Assembly: GCA_964550655.1 (NCBI GenBank)
Contig: CAZKAQ010000001.1
Coordinates: forward strand, 40,861-104,860
DNA from: GCA-1730015 sp964550655
GTDB taxonomy: Bacteria; Pseudomonadota; Gammaproteobacteria; Granulosicoccales; Granulosicoccaceae
Reading direction: 5' to 3'
DNA length: 64,000 nucleotides
In this document: piece by piece, positions 1 to 8,580 of the stretch
How positions within the stretch are numbered: position 1 is the stretch's first letter
How the letters are laid out: every line of letters begins with the position of its first letter
Position numbers and translations under genes: made by a program
The notes under the pieces: generated by a model
Seen by the model: the letters and a program-made list of their open reading frames with translations, nothing else
Databases searched by the model: none
What the model was told of the DNA's origin: nothing

Positions 1-116
1 TGATTTTATCGTTTCCCTGCAATCTTAATTGTAGTCCCAATGATTATGCTCTCCTACGGTGAAGGCAGGGAAAGTAGCACTATCATTTCTAATCAATCCT
101 CAGACGCTCTATTGAC

Positions 117-2291
117 TTATTCAATCGTCACACCTTGTTGTAGCAGTGTCTGCTTTAGAGGTGCCAGGTGGCGTTCGTACTTTTTCCATCTTTTTACTGA
201 TGAACTATAGACCGGTTGGCGTACCTGCCATTGACTGGCAGTTTGAACACTGCGTTCATGATGATGGAAATTTAGGCATTTTTCATCCCATGGCAAATCA
301 CAATGCTCCAGTAATTTACGGATTTCCGGTTCCTGATTGCTAACCAGATTTTCATATACTACCTCATGCATTTGCAATGGCAACACCGAGTTCCAGTGTT
401 TCATCAGACGATGATAGTTGCCATAGAAAAGACCCAGTTCTTGTTGATCGTAGGAGAATTCATGTCCTTCGGCAAATAGCTGAATATAATTTGATAAACA
501 GGTATCCACCGGATTTCTGACGCAATGAATAATACGTGCACGTGGAAACAGAAGCGTAATCAAACCAAGATGCAGAAAGTTCATAGGCATTTTGTCTGTT
601 ATGCGTGTGGCGCTCGGCGCCTTGCTCGTTAACTTAAGCAAATAGTTTTCTGCCAGACGAAGTGCTTTGTCAGGCTGTAACAGGGTTATGCAAAACGGGT
701 ATGGTTTGATCGTGTTAAGAGCTTTTTGTAACCCTCCGGCGGTTTTTCCAATCATGGTTTGTTCGCCTGCGCCATGTACCATAGGATGGCTTGCGAGAAT
801 CTGTTCGACCAGTGTCGTTCCGGAGCGCGGCATACCAAGTATAAAGACAGGTATATCACTGTCGTCACCATAGTCACTAAACTGCTTAAAAAAATCAGTT
901 GTGAAAATATCTATGATCGCACTGATGCGAACAGTGTGCTCTTCTGGATTGTGTTGAATACTTTTTCTTTTTAACTGATTGGCTTTAGCGTAGTGATCGA
1001 ATGCTCGATCGGGCTCTTCGCAATCCTGATAAATTTTACCAAGTGCGAAATGTGTTGCAGTCTGTGACTGGATTGACAGGTCAGGTTTTTCCAGTAGTTT
1101 TTCGATTTGTCTTATTTCTGTTGTATCGTGACTGGTAAATCGTTTCGCACGAGCGATATTAAGACAGGCGCCGCCCATATCGGGGTCGAGTTCGAGTGCC
1201 CGGTTATACCACTGCAATGCGTCTTCAAACCTGCCCATGGTGCTATAGGTGAAGCCCATATTATTACAGACATCCGCATACTCAGGCTTGAGATGTAGTG
1301 CTTTTTTATAGGCAGCTATTGCATCCTCAAACTGATTGTTATTCGAAAGCGAAATGCCCAGGTAATTATAAGCGCTGGCGAGCGATGGGTTGTTGCGTAC
1401 AGCCTCCTGGCTTGCTGCCAGCGCTGCTTCCGGTTTACCGAGCTTGATAAACAGGTTTGCCAGTTCATTGTGTTTTTCTGCGCGCCTGACATTGGCTTTT
1501 CTGGCTTTGGACTGCTTTGCAGCAGCCAGATAAAATTTTGCCAGGTTATCTTGTGCCGATATATAGCCCGGGCGCAGTCGAAGTGCTTCCGAGCAGCTTG
1601 CGATTGATTGTTCAAATTTGCCTTGCGTGTAGAGTATTTTCGCGAGCTCGTTGTGTGCATCAGGAAAATCGGGCTTTAGTTTGATTGCCTGTCGAATAGA
1701 TTTGAGTGCAGCGTTGAGATCGTTGGCTTTAAATTGGGCAATACCAAGATCGAAATGGGTAAGGGGTTCTGCGGATGCAATTTCAACTGCCTTCTTGTAG
1801 GCGGTGACTGCGTCTTCGTTCCGCTGCAGAAACAATAGTGAACTGCCCAGTCCCATCCATCCATCTGCATCCTGAGGTGCAATTGCAAGCAGTCGCTGAT
1901 AAGCGTCTCGTGCACCGTTATAATCTTCTGCTGCTTTGAGCGTATTGGCGAGGTTGTATTGGGCATCGACATAGTCCGGCTTGACGGACAGTGCTTTGCG
2001 GTAGACATCAATGGCCTGTAATAGCTCACCTTGTTCGCTCAGCAGGTTGCCGAGGTTGCACAAACACATTGCATCAGCCGGATCTGATTTGACGGCTCGC
2101 TGAAGTAGTTCGATTGCATCCTGCATTCTTTCCTGTTGGCGTGCAACAAGTCCTGAGTAGTGCAGTGCTTCATGATGAGCAGGGTTCAGCGAAAGAATTT
2201 CTTTATAGTGTTTATCTGCCTGCGCTAAATCACCGTTTTTATGTGATTCAATTGCTTGCTGAAGCAGCTTGTCTATAGAGGCTTGGTTCAT
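117..2291 (-). CDS. TPR-repeat sulfotransferase fusion (distal paralogue)
   Basis: The first ~440 residues of this 724-residue protein are tandem tetratricopeptide repeats (recurring A-x-x-x-[YF]-x-x-A-L-x-L-x-P units). The last ~245 form a sulfotransferase domain. The PAPS-binding loop reads FILGMPRSGTTLVEQIL, followed by a RIIHCVRNPVDTCLSNY-type second motif and a conserved SVQTAS-WQVRQPVY segment. No signal peptide or membrane helix is visible, so it is probably cytoplasmic. It lies 57 bases downstream of a paralogue that shares this C-terminal segment, suggesting tandem duplication within one operon. Family knowledge says such fusions transfer sulfate from PAPS; the acceptor (protein tyrosine or glycan) is unknown. 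No PAPS-synthesis gene is nearby. Confidence 0.9.
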   Translation of the reverse strand: MNQASIDKLLQQAIESHKNGDLAQADKHYKEILSLNPAHHEALHYSGLVARQQERMQDAIELLQRAVKSDPADAMCLCNLGNLLSEQGELLQAIDVYRKALSVKPDYVDAQYNLANTLKAAEDYNGARDAYQRLLAIAPQDADGWMGLGSSLLFLQRNEDAVTAYKKAVEIASAEPLTHFDLGIAQFKANDLNAALKSIRQAIKLKPDFPDAHNELAKILYTQGKFEQSIASCSEALRLRPGYISAQDNLAKFYLAAAKQSKARKANVRRAEKHNELANLFIKLGKPEAALAASQEAVRNNPSLASAYNYLGISLSNNNQFEDAIAAYKKALHLKPEYADVCNNMGFTYSTMGRFEDALQWYNRALELDPDMGGACLNIARAKRFTSHDTTEIRQIEKLLEKPDLSIQSQTATHFALGKIYQDCEEPDRAFDHYAKANQLKRKSIQHNPEEHTVRISAIIDIFTTDFFKQFSDYGDDSDIPVFILGMPRSGTTLVEQILASHPMVHGAGEQTMIGKTAGGLQKALNTIKPYPFCITLLQPDKALRLAENYLLKLTSKAPSATRITDKMPMNFLHLGLITLLFPRARIIHCVRNPVDTCLSNYIQLFAEGHEFSYDQQELGLFYGNYHRLMKHWNSVLPLQMHEVVYENLVSNQEPEIRKLLEHCDLPWDEKCLNFHHHERSVQTASQWQVRQPVYSSSVKRWKKYERHLAPLKQTLLQQGVTIE

Positions 2292-2348
2292 TTTTAATGT
2301 GGAGGACTCATAGTTTCCGGTTGACTGCCTGGTATTGTGTGGCTCATC

Positions 2349-4187
2349 TCAGGCATGTTCGTCGCACTGTGAAATAAGACGGGTGAGTTCACCGAGATGA
2401 TCTCTATAGTGCTTCCAACGGTTTACGGATCTTGAATACACGGGCTGGCGAACCTGCCAGTTGCTGGCAGTTTGTACTGACTGTCGGTTTTGATGATGAT
2501 TGAGGCAGCGATTTTCCCAGTCAAGTCCACAGAAACTGATGAGTTGCCTGCTTTGGTTTTCTGGATCTCGAACCAGTTCTTCGTAGTCGAGTTCCAGATA
2601 GTGAGCAGGATCCAGACTCCGCCAATGTTCCATCAGACGGTGGTACTGGCAATAGTACAGCCCGAGATCCTTTAGTGAGTAGGCGTAGTCAATATGACTT
2701 GAGAAGCGTTGAAAATATATAGACAAGCAGGTATCAAGCGCTGTACGTTGGCAATGAATTATTCTTGCATTCGGTAGTATCAGCTTCAACAGGCCAGTAT
2801 GCAAAAAATTCCATGGCAGTTTATCGGTCACATGCTGTGTACTTGAATCAATGCTCGCAAGATCAGTCAGGTATTTTTCGCCAGCTAAATACAGAGGATG
2901 TTGTTCTGTGTTGTCACTATTGCCGGAGAAGAGCTCAGCATTGTTGTACGAGGTATTTGTTGAATCGGTCAGGTTCAGTGAGCCCGCCAGAGTGGGAACA
3001 AAATTTAATTCCCCGCCACTCGCTACATCACTGTGCGCAGAGAGAATTTGCTCGACCAGTGTTGTACCGGAGCGCGGCATGCCAACGATAAATATGGGGC
3101 GTGACGATGGATGTCCGTCTGTACCGTACGTTTTTAAGAGAGTACTGTTAAACGTTTCTATGGTTTTTGTTATGTCGGCTTCCAGTTGCTGTGGATTAAA
3201 CCGGGTTTTTCTTGCGATCAGTTCGTTGCCGTGGTGGTAATGTTGAAACGCCAGATCATAGGATGCGCAGTCGTCGTAGATTTTTCCCAGAGCAAAGTGA
3301 AAGCAGGTTAGCGCCTCATCGTCGGGCGTTGGTGATTTCATGGTGCTGTGTATTTTTTCAATCAATTCATCTTCTGTTGTCTCAAATCGTTTGGTTCGAG
3401 CCAGATTTTCGTAGGCGCGTGCAAACCTGAAATCGATTGAAATGGCAGTTTCAAAAGTAGCGCGAGCTGATTCCATCTCACCCAGTGCCATCTGTACACA
3501 ACCGAGGTTGTTGTGCGCATCAGTGTAGCCTGCCTGCAATGCAACAGCCTGTTTGAAACAGTCGCTGGCCTCATCCAGCGCACCCAGCGACATAAGTGAT
3601 AAGCCGAGGTTATTCCAGGCTTCTTCGTCTTGCGGTTTTAATTCGATAACGCGGCGATAATGAAAAGCGGCCTCTTTGTGTTGCTCCAAACGACTATGCA
3701 GAGTGCCAAGATTGTAGTGCGCGGGATCATAATCCGGCTCAAGTTTTACTGCTTTGTTAAAACTATCCATTGCCTCTTGGTGGCGATTTTTTTGTAACAG
3801 CAGGCTGCCCAGATTGTTTAGTGTTGACGGGTCAGGCTTAAGTCGACTTGCTTTGTCTAGAGCAGTTATCGCCTGTTCGATATCTCCAGTCTGTTGATAC
3901 AACATGCCAAGATACGCCAGCGCCTGCAGGTGTTTCGGATCTTTGGTCAGAATTTTTTTGTATGTTTTTTCTGCAGCAGCAGTCTGGCCGTTTTGATGGT
4001 CAGTGACTGCCCGTTGAAGCAGTCGATGAATTTGCGGGTTAGCGGAGGTTTTAACAACCGGTTTAGACGATTGTTTTCGTCGAGCCTTTTTTGTTTTTAA
4101 CTTTGAACGCTTGTGGCTCAATACCAAAACCCGGTTGTTTGGGAGAGGTGGTGTGACTACAGATTCAGTATTCTGTGGTAGGCTCAA
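2349..4187 (-). CDS. TPR-repeat sulfotransferase fusion (proximal paralogue)
   Basis: This 612-residue protein starts with a strongly basic stretch (about residues 24-50, rich in K/R). It continues with about six TPR units (residues ~50-280) and a C-terminal sulfotransferase domain whose PAPS loop reads FIVGMPRSGTTLVEQIL. A second motif, RIIHCQRTALDTCLSIYF, and the SVQTASNWQVRQPVYSRSV segment match the downstream paralogue closely. The basic N-terminus is absent from the paralogue. Its start overlaps the end of the upstream lipoprotein gene by 23 bases, implying translational coupling. The likely role is PAPS-dependent sulfation of an unidentified acceptor, with the TPR part as acceptor-recognition scaffold (inference). 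Confidence 0.9.
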   Translation of the reverse strand: MSLPQNTESVVTPPLPNNRVLVLSHKRSKLKTKKARRKQSSKPVVKTSANPQIHRLLQRAVTDHQNGQTAAAEKTYKKILTKDPKHLQALAYLGMLYQQTGDIEQAITALDKASRLKPDPSTLNNLGSLLLQKNRHQEAMDSFNKAVKLEPDYDPAHYNLGTLHSRLEQHKEAAFHYRRVIELKPQDEEAWNNLGLSLMSLGALDEASDCFKQAVALQAGYTDAHNNLGCVQMALGEMESARATFETAISIDFRFARAYENLARTKRFETTEDELIEKIHSTMKSPTPDDEALTCFHFALGKIYDDCASYDLAFQHYHHGNELIARKTRFNPQQLEADITKTIETFNSTLLKTYGTDGHPSSRPIFIVGMPRSGTTLVEQILSAHSDVASGGELNFVPTLAGSLNLTDSTNTSYNNAELFSGNSDNTEQHPLYLAGEKYLTDLASIDSSTQHVTDKLPWNFLHTGLLKLILPNARIIHCQRTALDTCLSIYFQRFSSHIDYAYSLKDLGLYYCQYHRLMEHWRSLDPAHYLELDYEELVRDPENQSRQLISFCGLDWENRCLNHHQNRQSVQTASNWQVRQPVYSRSVNRWKHYRDHLGELTRLISQCDEHA

Positions 4188-4677
4188 TCTTTTTAAACAA
4201 CTGCCATTCTTTCCAGCGTTTAAAATCTTCAGCTTCGTTGGTAGCTAAACCAGGGTTGCTTTCCTGCCATTTTTTGAATGCCAGATATTGTTCAAAGTCT
4301 TCATACTCAGCACTTTGCTGCGCCGTTACATCGGTAGAAGAAGCAGCTGCAGGGACGTTTAATCGGGTGTTAGTTGACTCAGGGTTGCTCAGGTTATCAG
4401 CTGTTTGGTCAGATTTCTGTTGAGCGATGATTTGCTCTGCTTCAGTTTGCTGCGTTGTGCTTGCCTGGGTTGTATTTGCTTGGGTTGTATTTGCTTGGGC
4501 TGTCTCATCAGAATTGGCCGGGCGAATGCCTTTGCGATCAATGGTTAACTTGTAGCCTGCATCTTCAGGCCATTCAAAAGGCACTTCCTTGGCGCCGGTA
4601 TGCGGTGGAAGTTTGCCGCAACCAGTCTGGAATGCCAGAACGAAAAAGGCGGTGAGAACAGAGCTTGACAATTTCAT
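4165..4677 (-). CDS. small lipoprotein with a TTQAN repeat
   Basis: This 170-residue protein has a lipoprotein signal peptide: a hydrophobic core (VLTAFFVLAFQTGC) ends at Cys20, which would be lipidated. The middle (about residues 58-75) is a low-complexity QANTT/QASTT repeat, and the C-terminal half is charged (EYEDFEQYLAFKKWQ, then FKRWKEWQLFKK). I do not recognise a family. It is the first gene of a three-gene minus-strand unit and overlaps the following TPR-sulfotransferase by 23 bases. This suggests an envelope-anchored partner or substrate of that enzyme, but nothing in the sequence proves it. Confidence 0.75.
   Translation of the reverse strand: MKLSSSVLTAFFVLAFQTGCGKLPPHTGAKEVPFEWPEDAGYKLTIDRKGIRPANSDETAQANTTQANTTQASTTQQTEAEQIIAQQKSDQTADNLSNPESTNTRLNVPAAASSTDVTAQQSAEYEDFEQYLAFKKWQESNPGLATNEAEDFKRWKEWQLFKKIEPTTEY
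4446..4505. repeat. 15-base tandem repeat inside the lipoprotein gene
   Basis: Four adjacent 15-base units, the last three nearly identical (TTGCCTGGGTTGTAT, TTGCTTGGGTTGTAT, TTGCTTGGGCTGTCT), encode the repeating pentapeptide T-T-Q-A-N/S on the minus strand. Unit length is a multiple of three, so copy-number change would keep the reading frame. Confidence 0.8.
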
Positions 4678-4714
4678 GCTCTTAATTCTACACCGCCCTT
4701 TATGCTTTGGCCAG

Positions 4715-4741
4715 AGATACTCCGAGTCAGTCGGAGTATCT
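4715..4741. other. perfect 11-bp hairpin downstream of the porin gene
   Basis: An 11-bp inverted repeat (arms 4715-4725 and 4731-4741, core ATACTCCGA) with a 5-base loop lies about 30 bases past the porin stop codon. No T-run follows on either strand, so it is not a classic intrinsic terminator. An RNA 3'-end stabiliser or factor-dependent stop is more likely. It sits between the porin stop and the lipoprotein start. Confidence 0.6.
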
Positions 4742-4771
4742 TATGACTAACAGCTCGCAAAAGCTGCTTGT

Positions 4772-5872
4772 TTAGAAGGTAAAACGCCCTCCACCAAAGA
4801 GTGCAAATACATCTTGAAAATCATCAACGCCTTCTGGTGAATCGAATTGAACTGTGTTTAATCCGGCGTACAGTTTCACCCCTTTAGCAATGTTGTTGAT
4901 GTAGGCCAGATCGAAACGAGTGCCTTCCTGATCAGCAAATGTTCGGTCTGTGTCAAAGCCGCCGCCAACTGAGACCGCATGTTGAAAATTATCACCGAAA
5001 CGCCAGCCAACTTTGCCGTACGTGGTGAATGCGTCAGTTTCATTTCCAAGCGCATCAATGTCGTTGTCTGTGTCTTGCGTACCGAAAGACCAAGTCAGGT
5101 TGAAGCCGCTGCTATGCAGAAGTGAGGCTGAGCCCATGAAACGATCAACGCCGTCATCGTTTGTGGCAAAGCCCAGTGCTGCAGAAATTGATACGCCGCC
5201 TGCATCACCGCTGTATCGAGCAGCGACTTCCTGAAAGCTGTTGCCAACACTGCCAGCGAATTTGAGACCTCCGAAAGAGGGAGTGTCGTAGCGAATTCTG
5301 TCGTTACGGCTGAAGCCGTCATATTGGCTGGTGATTGAACTCACAGTTTGGTCGCTTATCTCATTTGTGCCTTCTACTCGTAACGCAATTGAGCCGGGAC
5401 CTGAAGGAGCGTTGTAGCTCGCAATCCAGGTGTCTGAAAGATCGCTTTCAGAAGTACCATTTGAAGCACCATCGCCCTGACCGAGAGAAATTTTACCAAA
5501 CGGCGTACCGATGTAGGCGTCTGCTTTACGTAGTGCACCATTACTGCTTGAAGGACCAACTACCTGACCATCCGGGGTCTGGATATTTGTTGCGAAGGTT
5601 GCGTTGGATTGAAATTGCAGTTCAATGTTTGAGCCTGTGCTATAGCCGTTGCCGAGGTCCTGATGGCCGATGATGCGAAAGCGCGTACCAGTACAAGTAC
5701 AATCCTGGAACAGGACTTCATTATCGACGCCGTCGTCGAGAAGGTTGACGATTCGGTTGACCTGCCCGGACAAGGTTACATCCAGCGCCTGCGCTTGTCC
5801 CGACGCTCCGATTGCCGAAGCGATTGCTGTAGCAACCAGAGCTTTGTTAGGACTGAATTGGACTTTTTTCAT
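4772..5872 (-). CDS. outer-membrane porin, Gram-negative trimeric type
   Basis: This 366-residue precursor has a signal peptide (KALVATAIASAIGASGQAQA, cleavage before LDVTLSGQV). It then shows alternating beta-strand sequence ending in FGGGRFTF, whose terminal Phe is the usual barrel-assembly signal. The length and the N-terminal TLSGQVNR motif fit the general porin family (gram-negative porin 4 type). A D-C-T-C-T-G motif near residue 60 holds a vicinal cysteine pair, unusual for porins. The start is supported by a GAGGGA ribosome-binding site 7 bases upstream. Transcription likely starts at a promoter overlapped by a Fur-like box, so expression may respond to iron. Solute specificity cannot be inferred. 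Confidence 0.9.
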   Translation of the reverse strand: MKKVQFSPNKALVATAIASAIGASGQAQALDVTLSGQVNRIVNLLDDGVDNEVLFQDCTCTGTRFRIIGHQDLGNGYSTGSNIELQFQSNATFATNIQTPDGQVVGPSSSNGALRKADAYIGTPFGKISLGQGDGASNGTSESDLSDTWIASYNAPSGPGSIALRVEGTNEISDQTVSSITSQYDGFSRNDRIRYDTPSFGGLKFAGSVGNSFQEVAARYSGDAGGVSISAALGFATNDDGVDRFMGSASLLHSSGFNLTWSFGTQDTDNDIDALGNETDAFTTYGKVGWRFGDNFQHAVSVGGGFDTDRTFADQEGTRFDLAYINNIAKGVKLYAGLNTVQFDSPEGVDDFQDVFALFGGGRFTF

Positions 5873-5970
5873 TGGTGCTTCCCTCTGTTTTTGTGTCTAT
5901 GGACCATTAAAGTGTGAAAAATGTTGTTTGAATATTTCTGAACACGAGTTAATTATTACTGCAAATCTAA

Positions 5971-5999
5971 ATAATAATGATAATGCGAATAATTATCAA
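5971..5999 (-). promoter_or_regulatory. sigma70-type promoter of the porin gene overlapped by a Fur-like box
   Basis: On the minus strand TTGATA (5999-5994) and TATTAT (5976-5971) are separated by exactly 17 bases. Each hexamer has one mismatch to consensus. Positions 5979-5997 on the plus strand (GATAATGCGAATAATTATC) match the 19-base Fur consensus at 16 positions by my count, and they cover the -35 hexamer and spacer. The predicted leader to the porin start is about 90 bases. This arrangement would give iron-dependent repression if a Fur protein binds. Confidence 0.6.
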
Positions 6000-6192
6000 T
6001 TACAGATTGAGTGACAGAAAAACAACAGATAGTTAAAGTGATTAAACACAAATACCCGAATTAGCCCTTTTTGCCTATTCATAAGCGTGTTTTACGAGCC
6101 AAATGTAACTTTAATCACATGACTGCGAGTCAAGTATAAACACGACAATGGTAAAAAAACAACACATAGCAATTGTGCTGGGCAATATGAAA

Positions 6193-6206
6193 TGTTAGCG
6201 CTATCA
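6193..6206. promoter_or_regulatory. LacI-family-like operator candidate
   Basis: TGTTAGCGCTATCA is a 14-base palindrome with one mismatch, centred on the AGCGCT core typical of sites bound by LacI-family repressors. It lies about 320 bases upstream of the porin start and 480 bases upstream of yceH. No LacI-type regulator is in the window, so the link is conjectural. Confidence 0.35.
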
Positions 6207-6685
6207 CATAAATAAGGTGTAAACGCGGTTCTGGTCAGTATTTTCGAACGAAATAGCCGGAATATCGGGCATATGGCCCTGTTAGGTTGGCTGAGTTAAG
6301 CCACAACGTACTGGACGTGCTGATTGCACGGCCAGACATGGCAATGGCGCCGAATCCCGGTTTTCAGAGAAATTGGTGACTGTTGTGGTGTGCGGTTGCG
6401 GGCTCTGACAACAGCCGTAAGCCCCGTCACTGTTTCTTCAACAACATTGACAGGTGGTTCCAGAGTGGTGCGCAGACCGCATATGCCTATCATGGGCCCG
6501 AATCTAAAAGGTTTCGAGGTAACGGCTTTCAACTGAAGTTGCCGCGCTCGGTGAATCCTGCAGCTAAGCGTGACTAACAGGGACGAGCAATTTGAACCCC
6601 TGTCAATCTGCAGTCTGTATGTCGAAGACTATACTTAATAAAACCCGGGTACGCTCTCAATCATTGAGTAACAGAGTAAATAATA

Positions 6686-7420
6686 ATGAGTAATCAGACA
6701 GAATCTGCCTTGCAGTCCGAATCAAACAGTCAGCAGGCATCCGGCAGTCTTGCATCTGAAGCAACGGAGAATGAAACAGCGACAGACGGTTTTAGCTTTA
6801 CCTCCATGGAATTGCGGGTTCTGGGTGCATTGATGGAAAAACAGCTGGCAACTCCGGATGCCTATCCGCTGACAGTCAACAGCCTGATTGCCGCATGTAA
6901 TCAGAAGTCCAACCGGGAGCCGGTTACCAATTACCAGCAGGGGGAGCTTGTGAGAACGTTGCGTGAACTTGAATCACGTTCACTGATACGTTATGAAATG
7001 GGTGCCCGCAGCGAGCGATACGAACAACGCTTTACCAATGTTTATAGTCTAAGTAAAAAACAACAGGCACTGATCACTATTATGCTGTTGCGTGGTCCGC
7101 AAACGTCGTCAGAGCTTTATACCAGAACTCAACGAATGTACGAGTATACTGATCGTGAAGATATGCAAGTGAGTTTGGAACGACTGACAATGGGCGATGA
7201 GCCGTTGGTCGTGTTAATACCCAAAGGTGTGGGCCAGCGTGAGGATCGGTATGGTCATTTGTTGTGCGGGATGCCGGAAATGCCGCAGCGCGAGGCAGAT
7301 AATCATTCTTCCGGCAGGGCGAAAAATCAGGATCTTCTCGCAGAGATTGCCGCACTGCGTGCCGACCTTGACAGGCTCTATCAGTTGACCGGACACGTGA
7401 AAGAAGAGTCTGGCGAATAA
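6686..7420 (+). CDS. yceH: YceH-family protein (DUF480)
   Basis: This 244-residue protein contains the characteristic YceH segment from about residue 38: LRVLGALMEKQLATPDAYP, then NSLIAACNQKSNREPV and LRELESRSLIR. A second conserved part, ITIMLLRGPQTSSELYTRT, follows. The family folds as tandem winged helices, but its cellular role is not established. The N-terminal ~35 residues are Ser/Gln/Glu-rich and probably disordered. The C-terminus (LAEIAALRADLDRLY) is a short coiled coil. The gene stands alone between long spacers. Family assignment is secure; function is unknown. Confidence 0.9.
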   Translation: MSNQTESALQSESNSQQASGSLASEATENETATDGFSFTSMELRVLGALMEKQLATPDAYPLTVNSLIAACNQKSNREPVTNYQQGELVRTLRELESRSLIRYEMGARSERYEQRFTNVYSLSKKQQALITIMLLRGPQTSSELYTRTQRMYEYTDREDMQVSLERLTMGDEPLVVLIPKGVGQREDRYGHLLCGMPEMPQREADNHSSGRAKNQDLLAEIAALRADLDRLYQLTGHVKEESGE

Positions 7421-7647
7421 ACTCAACCGGCTTCACTCGGCCGGATCTGTGTTACCAAAACAGTTTTTTTAAAAATGCCCCGGGAGTCTGCGTGACCGAA
7501 CCTCTGCTGCTGCGAATGCACCCTGACGGTGCGCCAGGACAAGAATAATTATCGATCATTTTCGTTGCGTATGAAGAACTATGCGCCTCAAATGAGCGTA
7601 ACATGTTCGAACAAATAAAATGCCCTCGCCGTGGCGCGTTCTCACCT

Positions 7648-8550
7648 CTACCGCGCAGACCCTTGGTCGACTGATGTTGGTTCTTTAAGGCCGGCGTAAC
7701 CCTGCATCAGTACGGCGAGCAAAACAATACCACCGCCTATGAGTGTGTTAGTGGCCGGTACCTCATTCACTGCCAGCCAAACCCACACTGGCGACAGTGC
7801 AGTTTCTGAAAGGCCTAACAACGGTATCTGCGCCGCGGGAACACTTTTGGACCCCAGCGTTATAAAAATAAAACCACAGCCTACCTGTACGCTGCCGAGA
7901 CAGATTGCAATGAGCAGGTCACGGGCAGAGATAGCAAGATTGTCGACCAGCGGAAGCAGCATGGGTATGCACATGATCGCTGCCAACAGACCTGCCAGTG
8001 CAGTAGGCGCCATCATGTCGCGCTGCGGACCCAGGTATCGAAGCAATACAACGAAGAAGGCAAAAGCTACAACTGCCCCCAGCGCAAATAAAATACCTGT
8101 GATGTCATTTGCGTTAACTCCATCGGAAACCATTACACAGACACCGGCAATAGCCAGTGTCATGGCAGCCCAGTTTATTGCTTTGAGTGGTTCACCAAGA
8201 AAATAGTAAGCCAGTACACCTGCGACAACAGGGCCTGTGCTCAGCAGCAGTACTGTGTTCGCAACAGTGGTATTAAACAGGCTCAGAAGATAGCAAATAA
8301 AGCCTGTTGCAAGCAGTAACGACACAAGCAAATCAATCGCTTTTATTTTCTGAAACTGCTCTTTAAAGGTATGACGATCTCGAACCCACAGGAACAGTGC
8401 CACGGTAGCGGTAAATACCAGGGAGCGATAAAACAAGATAGTCCACGGACTTGCCTGATCTACAAATCGAACCAGCAATCCGCCGGAACTTAAAAACACA
8501 CCAGCCATCACGACGAATAAGACACCTCTGGAATAGGATTGGGTATTCAC
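7648..8550 (-). CDS. EamA-family drug/metabolite transporter
   Basis: This 300-residue integral membrane protein has about ten hydrophobic helices arranged as two EamA repeats. The first has the SSGGLLVRFVDQASPWTILF opening. The second starts near residue 145 and carries the LLGLSETALSPVWVWLAVNE motif that is diagnostic of the family. Members usually export amino acids, nucleobases or other metabolites. It ends a leftward gene set and lies 30 bases downstream of the betaine-type ABC ATPase gene, so it may belong to the same transcript and export a by-product of that system (inference). Confidence 0.88.
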   Translation of the reverse strand: MNTQSYSRGVLFVVMAGVFLSSGGLLVRFVDQASPWTILFYRSLVFTATVALFLWVRDRHTFKEQFQKIKAIDLLVSLLLATGFICYLLSLFNTTVANTVLLLSTGPVVAGVLAYYFLGEPLKAINWAAMTLAIAGVCVMVSDGVNANDITGILFALGAVVAFAFFVVLLRYLGPQRDMMAPTALAGLLAAIMCIPMLLPLVDNLAISARDLLIAICLGSVQVGCGFIFITLGSKSVPAAQIPLLGLSETALSPVWVWLAVNEVPATNTLIGGGIVLLAVLMQGYAGLKEPTSVDQGSAR

Positions 8551-8580
8551 CAGGTTGTTCGTTTTACGTGTTGCAGTACG

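Larger units (their letters stand above)
5873..6685. other. 813-base intergenic region between porin and yceH
   Basis: AT-rich at its left end, where the porin promoter and Fur-like box lie. A LacI-family-like operator occurs at 6193-6206. No convincing coding region is present: reading frames at 6296-6577 lack a ribosome site and protein-like composition. No RNA gene was recognised. The right end presumably carries the yceH promoter, which I could not place confidently. Confidence 0.5.

Noticed and set aside
6296..6577. Overlapping short frames on both strands in the porin-yceH spacer
   Set aside because: They overlap each other on opposite strands, have no ribosome site and no recognisable domain.
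7426..7473. Possible terminator after yceH (CCGGC hairpin and a T7 run)
   Set aside because: The hairpin and the T-run are separated by about 20 bases and the stem adjoining the T-run is only 4 bp.
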